Shown piece by piece: positions 7,924 to 15,600 of a stretch of DNA of 64,000 nucleotides (position 1 is its first letter; every line of letters starts with the position of its first letter). The stretch is from contig JAQYWC010000076.1 in the NCBI GenBank assembly GCA_030145245.1, positions 1 to 64,000 of the forward strand, read 5' to 3'. The notes below the pieces were generated by a model, which saw only the letters and a list, made by a program, of their open reading frames with translations, was not told the origin of the DNA and searched no databases. This DNA is from Desulfobacterium sp. GTDB lineage: Bacteria > Desulfobacterota > Desulfobacteria > Desulfobacterales > Desulfobacteraceae. The translations under genes and the position numbers were made by a program.

Positions 7924-10041
7924 CTATCCTTCTGATACTAATCCTTTGGCCGCCTGGGCCTGGATTGCTGTGATTGCTACAGTGTTTACAATATCCGGGA
8001 TGGTACATCCCCGGCTTAAGTCATTGACCGGTTTATTCAACCCCTGGAGTATGGGGCCGATGGCCACGGACTTTTCCGAAGCCCGCTGAACCGCCTTGTA
8101 GGTGTTGTTTCCGGTATTGAGATCCGGGAAGATGAACACCGTGGCCTGTCCTGCGACCTTGGAGTCGGGCAGTTTTGTCTTTGCCACATTGGGATCGATG
8201 GCGGCATCGTACTGGATGGGGCCTTCAAGAAGAAGCCCTGACTCCCGTTCCTTGGCAATATTGGTGGCCTGGATCACCTTTTCCACATCCACGCCGGTGC
8301 CGGAAGAACCGGTGGAGTAGGAGAGCATGGCAACCCTGGGATCGACCCCGAAAACCTTGGCGGTTCTGGCTGAGCCGATGGCGATCTCGGCCAGTTGCTC
8401 GGCAGTGGGATTGGGGTTGATGGCGCAGTCGCCAAACACGAGCACCCGATCCTTGAGGCACATGAGAAAAACCGAGGAGACAATGGAGGAGTCCGGCCGG
8501 GTCTTGATGATCTGGAAGCCCGGTCTGATGGTGTGGGCAGTGGTGTTGATGGAGCCTGAGACCATGCCGTCCGCATCCCCCTTCTGGACCATCATGGTCG
8601 CAAAATAGGTGGGATCCACCATGGTGTCCCTTGCCCTGTCAAAGGTGAGCCCCTTTGCTCTTCTCATCTCGTAAAAGGTCTCGACATACTCCTCCAGAAG
8701 CGAGCTCTTGTCCGGCTGGACAATATTAGCCCGGGAGAGGTTCAGCCCCAGCTTCTGGATCTTCTGTCTGACTTTATCCTCTTCGCCAAGGAGGGTGAGG
8801 TCGCAGACCCCCCGGCGCAGCAGGATATCAGAAGCGCGCAGTATCCGCTCCCCAACGCCCTCGGGCAGCACAATGTGCTGTCGCTTGCGCTTTGCCATTT
8901 CAATAAGGCCGTACTCGAACATCTGGGGCGTAACCCGCACGGATTTCCGGGTCACCAGCTTCTGCCTCAGCTCATCGGTGCCCACATGGGCTTCAAAGGT
9001 ACCCAATGCAAGGGAGATCTTCTTAGCGTTACCCGGAGAGATTCTGCCGTCAAGACGGTCCAGCGCCCTTATGGTCGGATAGGTGGCCTCTGCCACATGG
9101 AGGATGGGCACGGGAACGCCCTTCCAGCCCTCGATGAGCCGCATGATGGTATCCGGCAGCCGGATCCCTCCGGTCACAAGGATGCCCGAGATATCGGGGT
9201 AGGCCGAGGAGTACCGGGACGCCAGGCTGCTGAGCACGATGCTGGAACGATCCCCGGGGGTCACCACGAGACTGTCCATTTTTATATGGTTCAGAAAGTT
9301 CGGGGCCAGCATGGCAGCAATGATGTAATCTGCGATCTGGTTGTCCACGGCCTCCTTACCGTACAGTACCTCCGCGCCAAAATATTTTTGAACGTCCCGG
9401 ATGGTGGGCCGGCTCAGGGAGTCGATCTCCGGGATCGCGTAAAGGAGGCAGTCCGGCACATGGATCGCCTCTTTAAGGGAAATTTTCAACCCGTCCAGAT
9501 AGATGGGATCAACCCGGTTGACCACCACGCCCAGAATATCAACCCCTTTGTCTTCGAGGCTCTCAATAGAGAGCTGGGTTGAGCTGACCACCTCGTCAAT
9601 GCTCTTATTACAACCGTTGGAGACCACCATGGCAGGACAACCAAGGTCGGCCGCGATATCGGCGTTGATGTCAAATTCAAACGCTTCGCTGCCTGCGGCA
9701 AAATCGGTTCCCTCGCACAGGACAAATCCGCACTTTGCCTCCAGCTGCTTATACTTGCTGAGGATGGTCTCCATCATTTCCGACTGCTTGCCGGCATTGA
9801 CCATGTGTTTTGCCTCTTCCAGGGTATAGGCATAGGTCTCCTCATACCTGAGGCCCAGATAGAAGTGGGACAAAACAAGATCGATATCGTAATCCTTATC
9901 CGCTGTTTCCGGCACGTTGATGATGGGCCTGAAAAACCCAACCTTTCGGATATCCCTCAACAGGAGCTGCATCAGCCCGAGGACTATCAACGATTTTCCA
10001 CTCCGGGTCTCCGTAGGAGTGATGTATAGACTCTTTGCCAT
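7924..10041 (-). CDS. pta: Phosphate acetyltransferase, long form
   Basis: This enzyme interconverts acetyl-CoA and acetyl phosphate. The 705-residue protein has the three-part long form: an N-terminal BioD-like P-loop domain (MAKSLYITPTETRSGKS), a central DRTGG domain (about 215-330), and the catalytic PTA_PTB domain (about 370-700, with VDPTYFATMMV, PNPTAEQLA and SYSTGSSGTG). In enterobacteria the N-terminal domains mediate allosteric control. It is first in the pta-ackA operon. A hairpin followed by a T run lies just before its ribosome binding site, so transcription or translation may be attenuated. Confidence 0.97.
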   Translation of the reverse strand: MAKSLYITPTETRSGKSLIVLGLMQLLLRDIRKVGFFRPIINVPETADKDYDIDLVLSHFYLGLRYEETYAYTLEEAKHMVNAGKQSEMMETILSKYKQLEAKCGFVLCEGTDFAAGSEAFEFDINADIAADLGCPAMVVSNGCNKSIDEVVSSTQLSIESLEDKGVDILGVVVNRVDPIYLDGLKISLKEAIHVPDCLLYAIPEIDSLSRPTIRDVQKYFGAEVLYGKEAVDNQIADYIIAAMLAPNFLNHIKMDSLVVTPGDRSSIVLSSLASRYSSAYPDISGILVTGGIRLPDTIMRLIEGWKGVPVPILHVAEATYPTIRALDRLDGRISPGNAKKISLALGTFEAHVGTDELRQKLVTRKSVRVTPQMFEYGLIEMAKRKRQHIVLPEGVGERILRASDILLRRGVCDLTLLGEEDKVRQKIQKLGLNLSRANIVQPDKSSLLEEYVETFYEMRRAKGLTFDRARDTMVDPTYFATMMVQKGDADGMVSGSINTTAHTIRPGFQIIKTRPDSSIVSSVFLMCLKDRVLVFGDCAINPNPTAEQLAEIAIGSARTAKVFGVDPRVAMLSYSTGSSGTGVDVEKVIQATNIAKERESGLLLEGPIQYDAAIDPNVAKTKLPDSKVAGQATVFIFPDLNTGNNTYKAVQRASEKSVAIGPILQGLNKPVNDLSRGCTIPDIVNTVAITAIQAQAAKGLVSEG

Positions 10042-10064
10042 ATGTAAAAACCCTCTTGGCCTTT

Positions 10065-10092
10065 AAAAAAAAACGACCGGACATGCCGGTCG
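10065..10092 (-). terminator. Hairpin plus T tract in the pta leader
   Basis: A perfect seven-base stem, CGACCGG / CCGGTCG, with a five-base loop is followed on the minus strand by nine T residues. It ends only about 24 bases before the pta ATG. It is either a second terminator for readthrough from glnA or an attenuator of pta. Confidence 0.7.
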
Positions 10093-10140
10093 GTACACGG
10101 GCCATAGCATAGCAGATTAATCAAAAAAAAGCCAAACAAG

Positions 10141-10184
10141 AAAAAAGGGGCACCCATTAACGTCATACGTTAACAGATGCCCCT
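10141..10184 (-). terminator. Rho-independent terminator of glnA
   Basis: The outer stem AGGGGCA / TGCCCCT and the inner stem TTAACGT / ACGTTAA form an interrupted hairpin, followed on the minus strand by six T residues. It begins about 30 bases after the glnA stop. Confidence 0.85.
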
Positions 10185-10215
10185 GATACTCAAATCTATA
10201 TAAGAGCCAACTCCC

Positions 10216-11544
10216 TTAATAAATGTTGAGGTACTCCTTCACTTCCCAGTCGGTGACGGCGATCCTGTAGTGGTCCCACTCCGCCTCCTTGTTAAACACA
10301 TATTTTTCATAGATGTGGTCACCCAGGGTGGCCTTTGCAAGGGGGCTGGCCTTGAGTTCATCCAGGGCCTCGCTCAATGATGCCGGCATGGACGCGATCC
10401 CGGCCTCGACCTTTTCCTGGGCGGTCATGTCAAAGATGTTGATATCCGTGGATGCGGGCGGGGTAAGCTGGTTCTTGACGCCGTCCAGACCTGCGCTGAG
10501 CATCATGGCAAAGGCGAGATAGGGGTTGCAGCAGGGATCCGGACACCGGACCTCCACCCGTGTGCCAATGCCCCGGGAGGCGGGAATCCGGACAAGGGCG
10601 CTCCGGTTGGAGGTGGACCATGCCACATAGACCGGCGCCTCATACCCCGGTACCATCCGCTTGTAGGAGTTCACCAGGGGATTGGTAACTGCGGAAAATC
10701 CCTTGGCGTTCTTCATGATACCGGCGATGTACTGGTAGGCCACCTGGCTGAGCTTGAGGGGATCGGACTCGTCGGCAAAGGCATTGGTGCCGTCCAGGTT
10801 GAAAAGGGACTGGTTGCAGTGCATGCCGGACCCGTTGATCCCGAAGATCGGTTTGGGCATGAACGTGGCGTGGAGCCCATGCTTCTTTGCAATGGACTTA
10901 ACAACCCACTTGAAGGTCACCGTGTTGTCGGCGCACTGGAGGGCATCCGCATACTTGAAGTTGATCTCGTGCTGGCCCTCTGCCACCTCATGGTGGGACG
11001 CCTCGATCTCATACCCCATCAACTCCAGGGTCTCAATGATATCCCTGCGGCAGTCAAGGCCGGTATCTTCGGGATCAAGGCTGAAATACCCGGCATTATC
11101 GTCGGTGGTGGTGGTGGAGTTGCCGTCCTTGTCCAGCTTGAAGAAAAAGAACTCGGCCTCGGTGCCCACGTTCATGGAAAAACCCATTTTTTTGGCCTCT
11201 TCCAGAACCCGCTTGAGGTTCACCCGGGGACATCCCTCAAACGGGGTGCCGTCGGCCTTATACACGTCGCAGATCACCCGGGCGGCAGCCACCCCCTCCT
11301 TGCTTCTCCATGGCAGGACGCAGAAGGTATCGTAATCGGGCACCAGATACATGTCCGACTCCTGGATCCGGGCAAAGCCGTCAATGGAGGAGCCGTCAAA
11401 CATGATCTTTCCGTCCAAAGCCTTTTCAATCTGGCTCTTGGGAATGGCAACGTTTTTCATGAACCCGTTGATGTCGCAAAACTGAATCCTGAAAAAATTA
11501 ACGTTCTCTTTTTCAATGATCGATAGAATCTCTTCTTTTGTCAC
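10216..11544 (-). CDS. glnA: Glutamine synthetase, type I
   Basis: This enzyme makes glutamine from glutamate, ammonia and ATP. The roughly 442-residue length matches the shorter GSI-alpha group, and the metal and ATP/substrate motifs are present ([34 protein letters not shown]). The usual adenylylation loop of the longer GSI-beta enzymes is not apparent, so control by GlnE is doubtful. I prefer the GTG at 11544 because AAGGAG lies eight bases before it; the GTG at 11553 overlaps that site. A sigma-54 promoter and a strong upstream palindrome precede it, which suggests nitrogen control. It may act with amtB at 25.3-26.6 kb, which has the same promoter type. Confidence 0.97.
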   Translation of the reverse strand: MTKEEILSIIEKENVNFFRIQFCDINGFMKNVAIPKSQIEKALDGKIMFDGSSIDGFARIQESDMYLVPDYDTFCVLPWRSKEGVAAARVICDVYKADGTPFEGCPRVNLKRVLEEAKKMGFSMNVGTEAEFFFFKLDKDGNSTTTTDDNAGYFSLDPEDTGLDCRRDIIETLELMGYEIEASHHEVAEGQHEINFKYADALQCADNTVTFKWVVKSIAKKHGLHATFMPKPIFGINGSGMHCNQSLFNLDGTNAFADESDPLKLSQVAYQYIAGIMKNAKGFSAVTNPLVNSYKRMVPGYEAPVYVAWSTSNRSALVRIPASRGIGTRVEVRCPDPCCNPYLAFAMMLSAGLDGVKNQLTPPASTDINIFDMTAQEKVEAGIASMPASLSEALDELKASPLAKATLGDHIYEKYVFNKEAEWDHYRIAVTDWEVKEYLNIY

Positions 11545-11606
11545 GGCAAACACTCCTTTGTATTATTGTAAACCCTTAATAAACACGTTTTGTATGCTTT
11601 CCTAAA

Positions 11607-11622
11607 AGCACCAACCGTGCCA
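11607..11622 (-). promoter_or_regulatory. Sigma-54 promoter of glnA
   Basis: Read on the minus strand, TGGCACGGTTGGTGCT has GG and GC dinucleotides separated by exactly ten bases and matches all but one of the fixed positions of the RpoN consensus. The predicted transcript would start near 11596, giving a leader of about 50 bases before the GTG. Confidence 0.85.
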
Positions 11623-11707
11623 CAACCATCACAAAAACGACAACACCCTGTTTTTAGAACAGTTTCAACCTTTGGAAGAGTTAAAAAACCCGCCCATCAT
11701 TATTACA

Positions 11708-11730
11708 TTTTTGTAACACTGTCACAAAAA
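11708..11730. promoter_or_regulatory. 23-bp palindrome, candidate enhancer site
   Basis: The arms TTTTTGTAACA and TGTCACAAAAA are inverted repeats with one mismatch around a single central base. The centre lies roughly 120 bases upstream of the predicted sigma-54 start of glnA, the usual distance for an activator dimer. A second perfect palindrome, TGTAATTACA, lies at 11741-11750. The binding protein is unknown. The site also lies upstream of the divergent CYTH gene. Confidence 0.6.
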
Positions 11731-11933
11731 TCCACAATTATGTAATTACAGGTCAAATTCACAAAAAAAACACCCCCATCCTCCCCTGGATCTGATATGA
11801 CATGGATGGTCTTTGCAAAAGGCTTTCCATGGAAAAGGGCCTGCAGTTGCAGGGTTGCGGTGTTACCCAAAAGACAGAAAGACGATATTACAAATATGTA
11901 AGAATGGATTTCGAGGAGGAGATAAAAACGAGC

Positions 11934-12401
11934 ATGGGCATGGAGATAGAGCGAAAATTCCTGTTAAAGGACGACTCCTGGAAAAACTCAGGCGTCAAGC
12001 CCCTTGTGTTGAAGCAGGGGTATATCAAGAACTCAGAAACAGGCGTTGTGAGGATACGGATCAGCGATTCAACAGGGTTTATCACAGTCAAGGGCAAAAC
12101 CCGTAACGCAAGCCGCCTGGAGTATGAGTACGAGATCCCGGTCAAAGATGCGGAAGAGATGCTCCACACGCTCTGTGACAAGCCGTTGGTGGAGAAAAAG
12201 AGGTATAACATCACCCATGGGGGTTTTCAATGGTCGGTGGATCAGTTCACAGGTGCCAACCTGGGACTTGTGGTGGCGGAAATCGAGCTTGAGACCGAGG
12301 AGCAGGCGTTTGACCGCCCGCCCTGGCTCGGTAAAGAGGTGACCAATGATCCCCGCTATTTTAACTCGAATCTCATTGCCACCCCCTATTCAGACTGGTA
12401 A
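11934..12401 (+). CDS. CYTH-domain triphosphate tunnel protein
   Basis: This is a small cytosolic protein of about 155 residues with the CYTH signature MEIERKFLL at the N-terminus and alternating charged strands (VVRIRIS, GFITVKGKT, LEYEYEIP, VVAEIELE), which form the anion-binding tunnel. Bacterial relatives hydrolyse inorganic triphosphate; class IV adenylate cyclases share the fold. The ATG at 11934 is preceded by a GAGGAGG stretch 13 bases upstream; an ATG two codons later is also possible. Longer readings to 11802 are not supported by the family. It is transcribed divergently from glnA. Confidence 0.85.
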   Translation: MGMEIERKFLLKDDSWKNSGVKPLVLKQGYIKNSETGVVRIRISDSTGFITVKGKTRNASRLEYEYEIPVKDAEEMLHTLCDKPLVEKKRYNITHGGFQWSVDQFTGANLGLVVAEIELETEEQAFDRPPWLGKEVTNDPRYFNSNLIATPYSDW

Positions 12402-12436
12402 AAGCGTTTCTGCCCCCACCCGGCCATGGTTTGCTG

Positions 12437-13135
12437 TTATTCGATACCCAGGAGCTCGAGTTCAAAAACAAGGGTTGCCCCGGGCGCAATGGAGCCACCG
12501 GCTCCCTGGTCACCATAGGCAAGGTCGGAAGGAATATAAAGCATCCACTTGGAACCCACATTCATGAGCTGGAGGGCTTCTGTCCACCCCTTGATAACGC
12601 CGCCCACGGGAAAGGATGCGGGTTCTCCCCGCTTGTAGGAGGAATCAAACTCCTTGCCATCGATGGTGGTGCCCCTGTAATTACAGACCACCGTCTCCGT
12701 GGCGGTGGGTTTTTTCCCCTGGCCGTTCTCGATCACCTTATACTGAAGACCGCTCGCAAGGGTGACGATCCCCTCCTTGGCCTTGTTCTCGGCAAGGAAT
12801 GCTGCGCCATCGGCCTTGTTTTTGTCGGCAACTTTTTTCATCATCTCCATCTGCCGGGCCTGCATCTGCTGCTGGAAGACCATCATGGTCTGCTGCATCT
12901 CTTCATCGGTCATGAGCAGCTCGGCCCCGGTGGTGCTGGCCTCAAACCCCTTGAAAAAGGCATTCTGGTCAACAGCGAAATCCCGTTTAATTTGCTTGCC
13001 AATGGTAGCGCCCAGGACATAGCTGATCTTCTCCTGTTCGGTCTTCAGGCCCTCGTCGGCGCAAAAACCGGAAACTCCGGAAACAAGTATGGCTGTTGTC
13101 ACAGCCAGCCCAAGGGCGATGGTTCTCTTTACCAT
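12437..13135 (-). CDS. Secreted FKBP-type peptidyl-prolyl isomerase
   Basis: This periplasmic or outer-membrane-associated folding catalyst has a signal peptide (MVKRTIALGLAVTTAILVSG, cleavage near GFCA-DE), an N-terminal helical dimerisation domain (about 30-125) and a C-terminal FKBP domain (about 130-230, with EFDSSYKRGEPASF, VIKGWTEAL and IPSDLAYGDQG). This is the Mip/FkpA architecture. The ATG at 13135 has AGGAG eight bases upstream. It stands alone, convergent with the CYTH gene and divergent from the cobalamin riboswitch unit. Confidence 0.93.
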   Translation of the reverse strand: MVKRTIALGLAVTTAILVSGVSGFCADEGLKTEQEKISYVLGATIGKQIKRDFAVDQNAFFKGFEASTTGAELLMTDEEMQQTMMVFQQQMQARQMEMMKKVADKNKADGAAFLAENKAKEGIVTLASGLQYKVIENGQGKKPTATETVVCNYRGTTIDGKEFDSSYKRGEPASFPVGGVIKGWTEALQLMNVGSKWMLYIPSDLAYGDQGAGGSIAPGATLVFELELLGIE

Positions 13136-13269
13136 GAAAATTCTCCTATAGATTGCTGAAGGTTGGTTAAAAATTATTTGGTACCAGATACGGGTCACAA
13201 TAGCAATCAAAGGTTTTTTTTCTTGACACCACGTTTTTTGTCTGGTTTTGTCTCCTTAAAATTTAGGTA

Positions 13270-13435
13270 TTGCATGGTGCTTACAAGCTTAATAGGGAAC
13301 CCTGTGAAATTCAGGGACGGGCCCGCCGCTGTGATCGCAGACGAAAGCCGCACAGAACGTCACTGCCCCATAGGGGGTGGGAAGACGCGGCCAGTAGAAC
13401 GACGCGAAAGTCAGAAGACCTGCCTTGCAAAGGGA
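13270..13435 (+). promoter_or_regulatory. Cobalamin riboswitch
   Basis: Conserved B12-aptamer blocks occur in order: AATAGGGAACCCTGTGAAAT, then GGACGGGCCCGCCGCTGTGA, then CACTG, and finally the 3' block GTCAGAAGACCTGCC. Length and order match the AdoCbl/MeCbl riboswitch class. A terminator hairpin follows before the TonB receptor gene, so B12 should cause premature termination. A TTGACA at 13223-13228 might be a -35 element, but no good -10 box is visible. Confidence 0.95.
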
Positions 13436-13483
13436 TACGCTCCAAAGGACATGGAGCCCCAGGATCTTGCGGACCAAAAAGGG

Positions 13484-13521
13484 AAGCCCCGGATCGATAT
13501 TCATCGGTTCGGGGCTTTTTT
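13484..13521 (+). terminator. Expression-platform terminator of the B12 riboswitch
   Basis: The stem AAGCCCCG / CGGGGCTT, with a partly paired loop, runs into six T residues about 60 bases before the receptor ATG. It lies 50 bases after the aptamer's last conserved block. Confidence 0.9.
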
Positions 13522-13578
13522 AGTTGGTGGTTGTATAAGGATATTAATTAAAGATTGTTTTTCAAAAGGGGACAAACG

Positions 13579-15537
13579 ATGAAAAAGACCTTCATAGGGT
13601 TGACAGGGTTGCTCTTGATGATCGCCGGCCAGGCATGGGCGGCCCAGGAGCCTTCCACCATCATGGATGATATGGTGATAACGGGAAGCCGGCTTGCCCA
13701 GAAGACAGAAAAGATCCCAGCCCAGGTCACGGTGATCACGGCAGCAGATATCAAGGCAAGCGGCGCCCAGTCCGTACCCGATGCCCTCCGCAACCTGGGG
13801 GGGGTGACCGTCACCGATCTGAACGGCAATGGATTCAACCAGAAGGTGGACATGGGGGGATTCGGAGAAACATCTGACCGCCATGTGGCCATTGTGGTGA
13901 ACGGCCGCAAGATCAACCCCATCGATATGTCAGGCATTAATTTTATCTCCATCCCCATCGAAAACATTGAAAAGATAGAGGTGCTCCACGGCGGCAACTC
14001 CGTGCTCTACGGAGGGGATGCCATGGGCGGGGTGATCAACATCATCACCAAGGATGCCAAAGAGGGAATCCACGGCCATATGGAAGCAGGGATCGGCTCC
14101 CATGATACCGGAAAGGCCACCGCAGGGATGAGCTTTGCCAAAGGGCGGTTCGATGGCAATTTCGGCGCAGCCCTGTATGACACCGACGGCTACCGGGACC
14201 GCTCCGAGGCAGACCGCACAAGTGTCTACGGCAAGTTCACCTTCCACCCAAGTGATACCCTTGCCCTCTCCCTTGAGGCAAACTCCACCGACTCAAACTA
14301 CGAGCTGCCCGGCCCCCTGACCAAGGCCCAGATGAAAGAGGACCGGAAACAAGCGGTCAACAAATTCGATGAAGGCGAGAGCCAGGATGACTATTATGTG
14401 TTCTCCGTTGAGTCGGACTGGGGCTCCCTTGGCAAACTGGACCTGAACCTGAGCTACCGGGACTACAGCCGGGAAGATGATATGGCCTCCTGGTTTACCT
14501 ATTATAATTATGACTATGAAACCATTGGCGCCAACCCCCAATATGTCCTGAACCATTCCCTGTTTGGCAATGAAAACCGCCTGACCCTTGGCCTGGAATT
14601 CTATGACACCGATTACGACAGCTGGTCAGGGCCATCAAAAGCCCTGGTTAAGACCAACCATTTCAATCATGATCAAACCACCCTGGGACTCTACCTCCAG
14701 GATGAGTTCAACCTGACCCAAAACCTGGTGCTGAACCTGGGTGCACGCTACGAAGATTTTGAAACCACCCTTCGTTCCGGTATGGCCGACAACAGTGAGC
14801 TCGATGAAAATGAATGGGCCTGGAACATAGGCGTTGCCTATGTGTTCAAGCCGGGATCAAAGCTCTATGCAAGGGCCTACCAGGCCTACCGGTTTCCCAA
14901 AGCCGACGAATTCATGAACCTGTTCTCAGGCGCCGTAAACAAGGATCTCAAGCATGAGACCTCCCTGGGGTATGAGATCGGGGCTCGTTTTGTGGGAATG
15001 GACAACCGGCTTGCCATGAATGCCAGGCTCTTTACCTTTGCTGTGGATGATGAGATCTTCTGGAACGGAATCACCTACCAGAACGAAAACATAGGGGAAA
15101 CCCGCCACCAGGGCGGAGAGATCGATGCAAGATACCGGGCAACGGACCTTGTCACCCTGTTCGGCGGCCTGGGCTACACCGATGCCGAAATTACGGCCGG
15201 CGACAATGACGGCAAGGAGATCCCCATGGTGCCCGAGTTCAAGGCAAACACGGGATTTGAACTCAACTTCGGCTGTGGCTTCACCTACCGGATCCAGTAC
15301 AACTATCTTGGTTCACGCCATGCCGGCAGCGACACCAGCAACGAGTTTGACAAGCTTGACAGTGCCAGCACCGTGGACATGTACGCCACCTACACCTACA
15401 AGGAAATAGAACTCTTTCTCAACGCCACCAACATATTTAACGAAGAGTACCACGACGGCTACAAGACCAGCTGGGGGGAAAATTTCTATCCCATGCCGGA
15501 AGCGGTCTACTACGGCGGAATACGGGTCCGGTTCTAA
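13579..15537 (+). CDS. btuB: BtuB-like TonB-dependent corrinoid receptor
   Basis: This outer-membrane receptor should import cobalamin or its precursors using TonB energy. It has a signal peptide (MKKTFIGLTGLLLMIAG, cleavage near AWAA), a TonB-box-like DDMVITGSR just after it, a plug domain (about 45-150, with IEKIEVLHGGNSVLYG and MGGVINIITK) and a 22-strand barrel region ending in a C-terminal Phe (IRVRF). The roughly 652-residue length fits. The ATG at 13579 follows an AGGGGA site. The upstream cobalamin riboswitch and downstream BtuF-CbiZ and CbiK genes make a corrinoid substrate likely. Confidence 0.93.
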   Translation: MKKTFIGLTGLLLMIAGQAWAAQEPSTIMDDMVITGSRLAQKTEKIPAQVTVITAADIKASGAQSVPDALRNLGGVTVTDLNGNGFNQKVDMGGFGETSDRHVAIVVNGRKINPIDMSGINFISIPIENIEKIEVLHGGNSVLYGGDAMGGVINIITKDAKEGIHGHMEAGIGSHDTGKATAGMSFAKGRFDGNFGAALYDTDGYRDRSEADRTSVYGKFTFHPSDTLALSLEANSTDSNYELPGPLTKAQMKEDRKQAVNKFDEGESQDDYYVFSVESDWGSLGKLDLNLSYRDYSREDDMASWFTYYNYDYETIGANPQYVLNHSLFGNENRLTLGLEFYDTDYDSWSGPSKALVKTNHFNHDQTTLGLYLQDEFNLTQNLVLNLGARYEDFETTLRSGMADNSELDENEWAWNIGVAYVFKPGSKLYARAYQAYRFPKADEFMNLFSGAVNKDLKHETSLGYEIGARFVGMDNRLAMNARLFTFAVDDEIFWNGITYQNENIGETRHQGGEIDARYRATDLVTLFGGLGYTDAEITAGDNDGKEIPMVPEFKANTGFELNFGCGFTYRIQYNYLGSRHAGSDTSNEFDKLDSASTVDMYATYTYKEIELFLNATNIFNEEYHDGYKTSWGENFYPMPEAVYYGGIRVRF

Positions 15538-15547
15538 TTCGTTCCCC

Positions 15548-15565
15548 GGGGCCTGAAAAGGCCCC
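15548..15565 (+). terminator. Intercistronic hairpin after the receptor gene
   Basis: A perfect stem GGGGCCT / AGGCCCC with a GAAA tetraloop lies between the receptor and the BtuF-CbiZ gene. Only a weak T stretch follows, so partial termination or mRNA protection is more likely than a full stop. Confidence 0.6.
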
Positions 15566-15600
15566 TTATATCAACCCATTACCGGAAAGTAGGATCCAAC

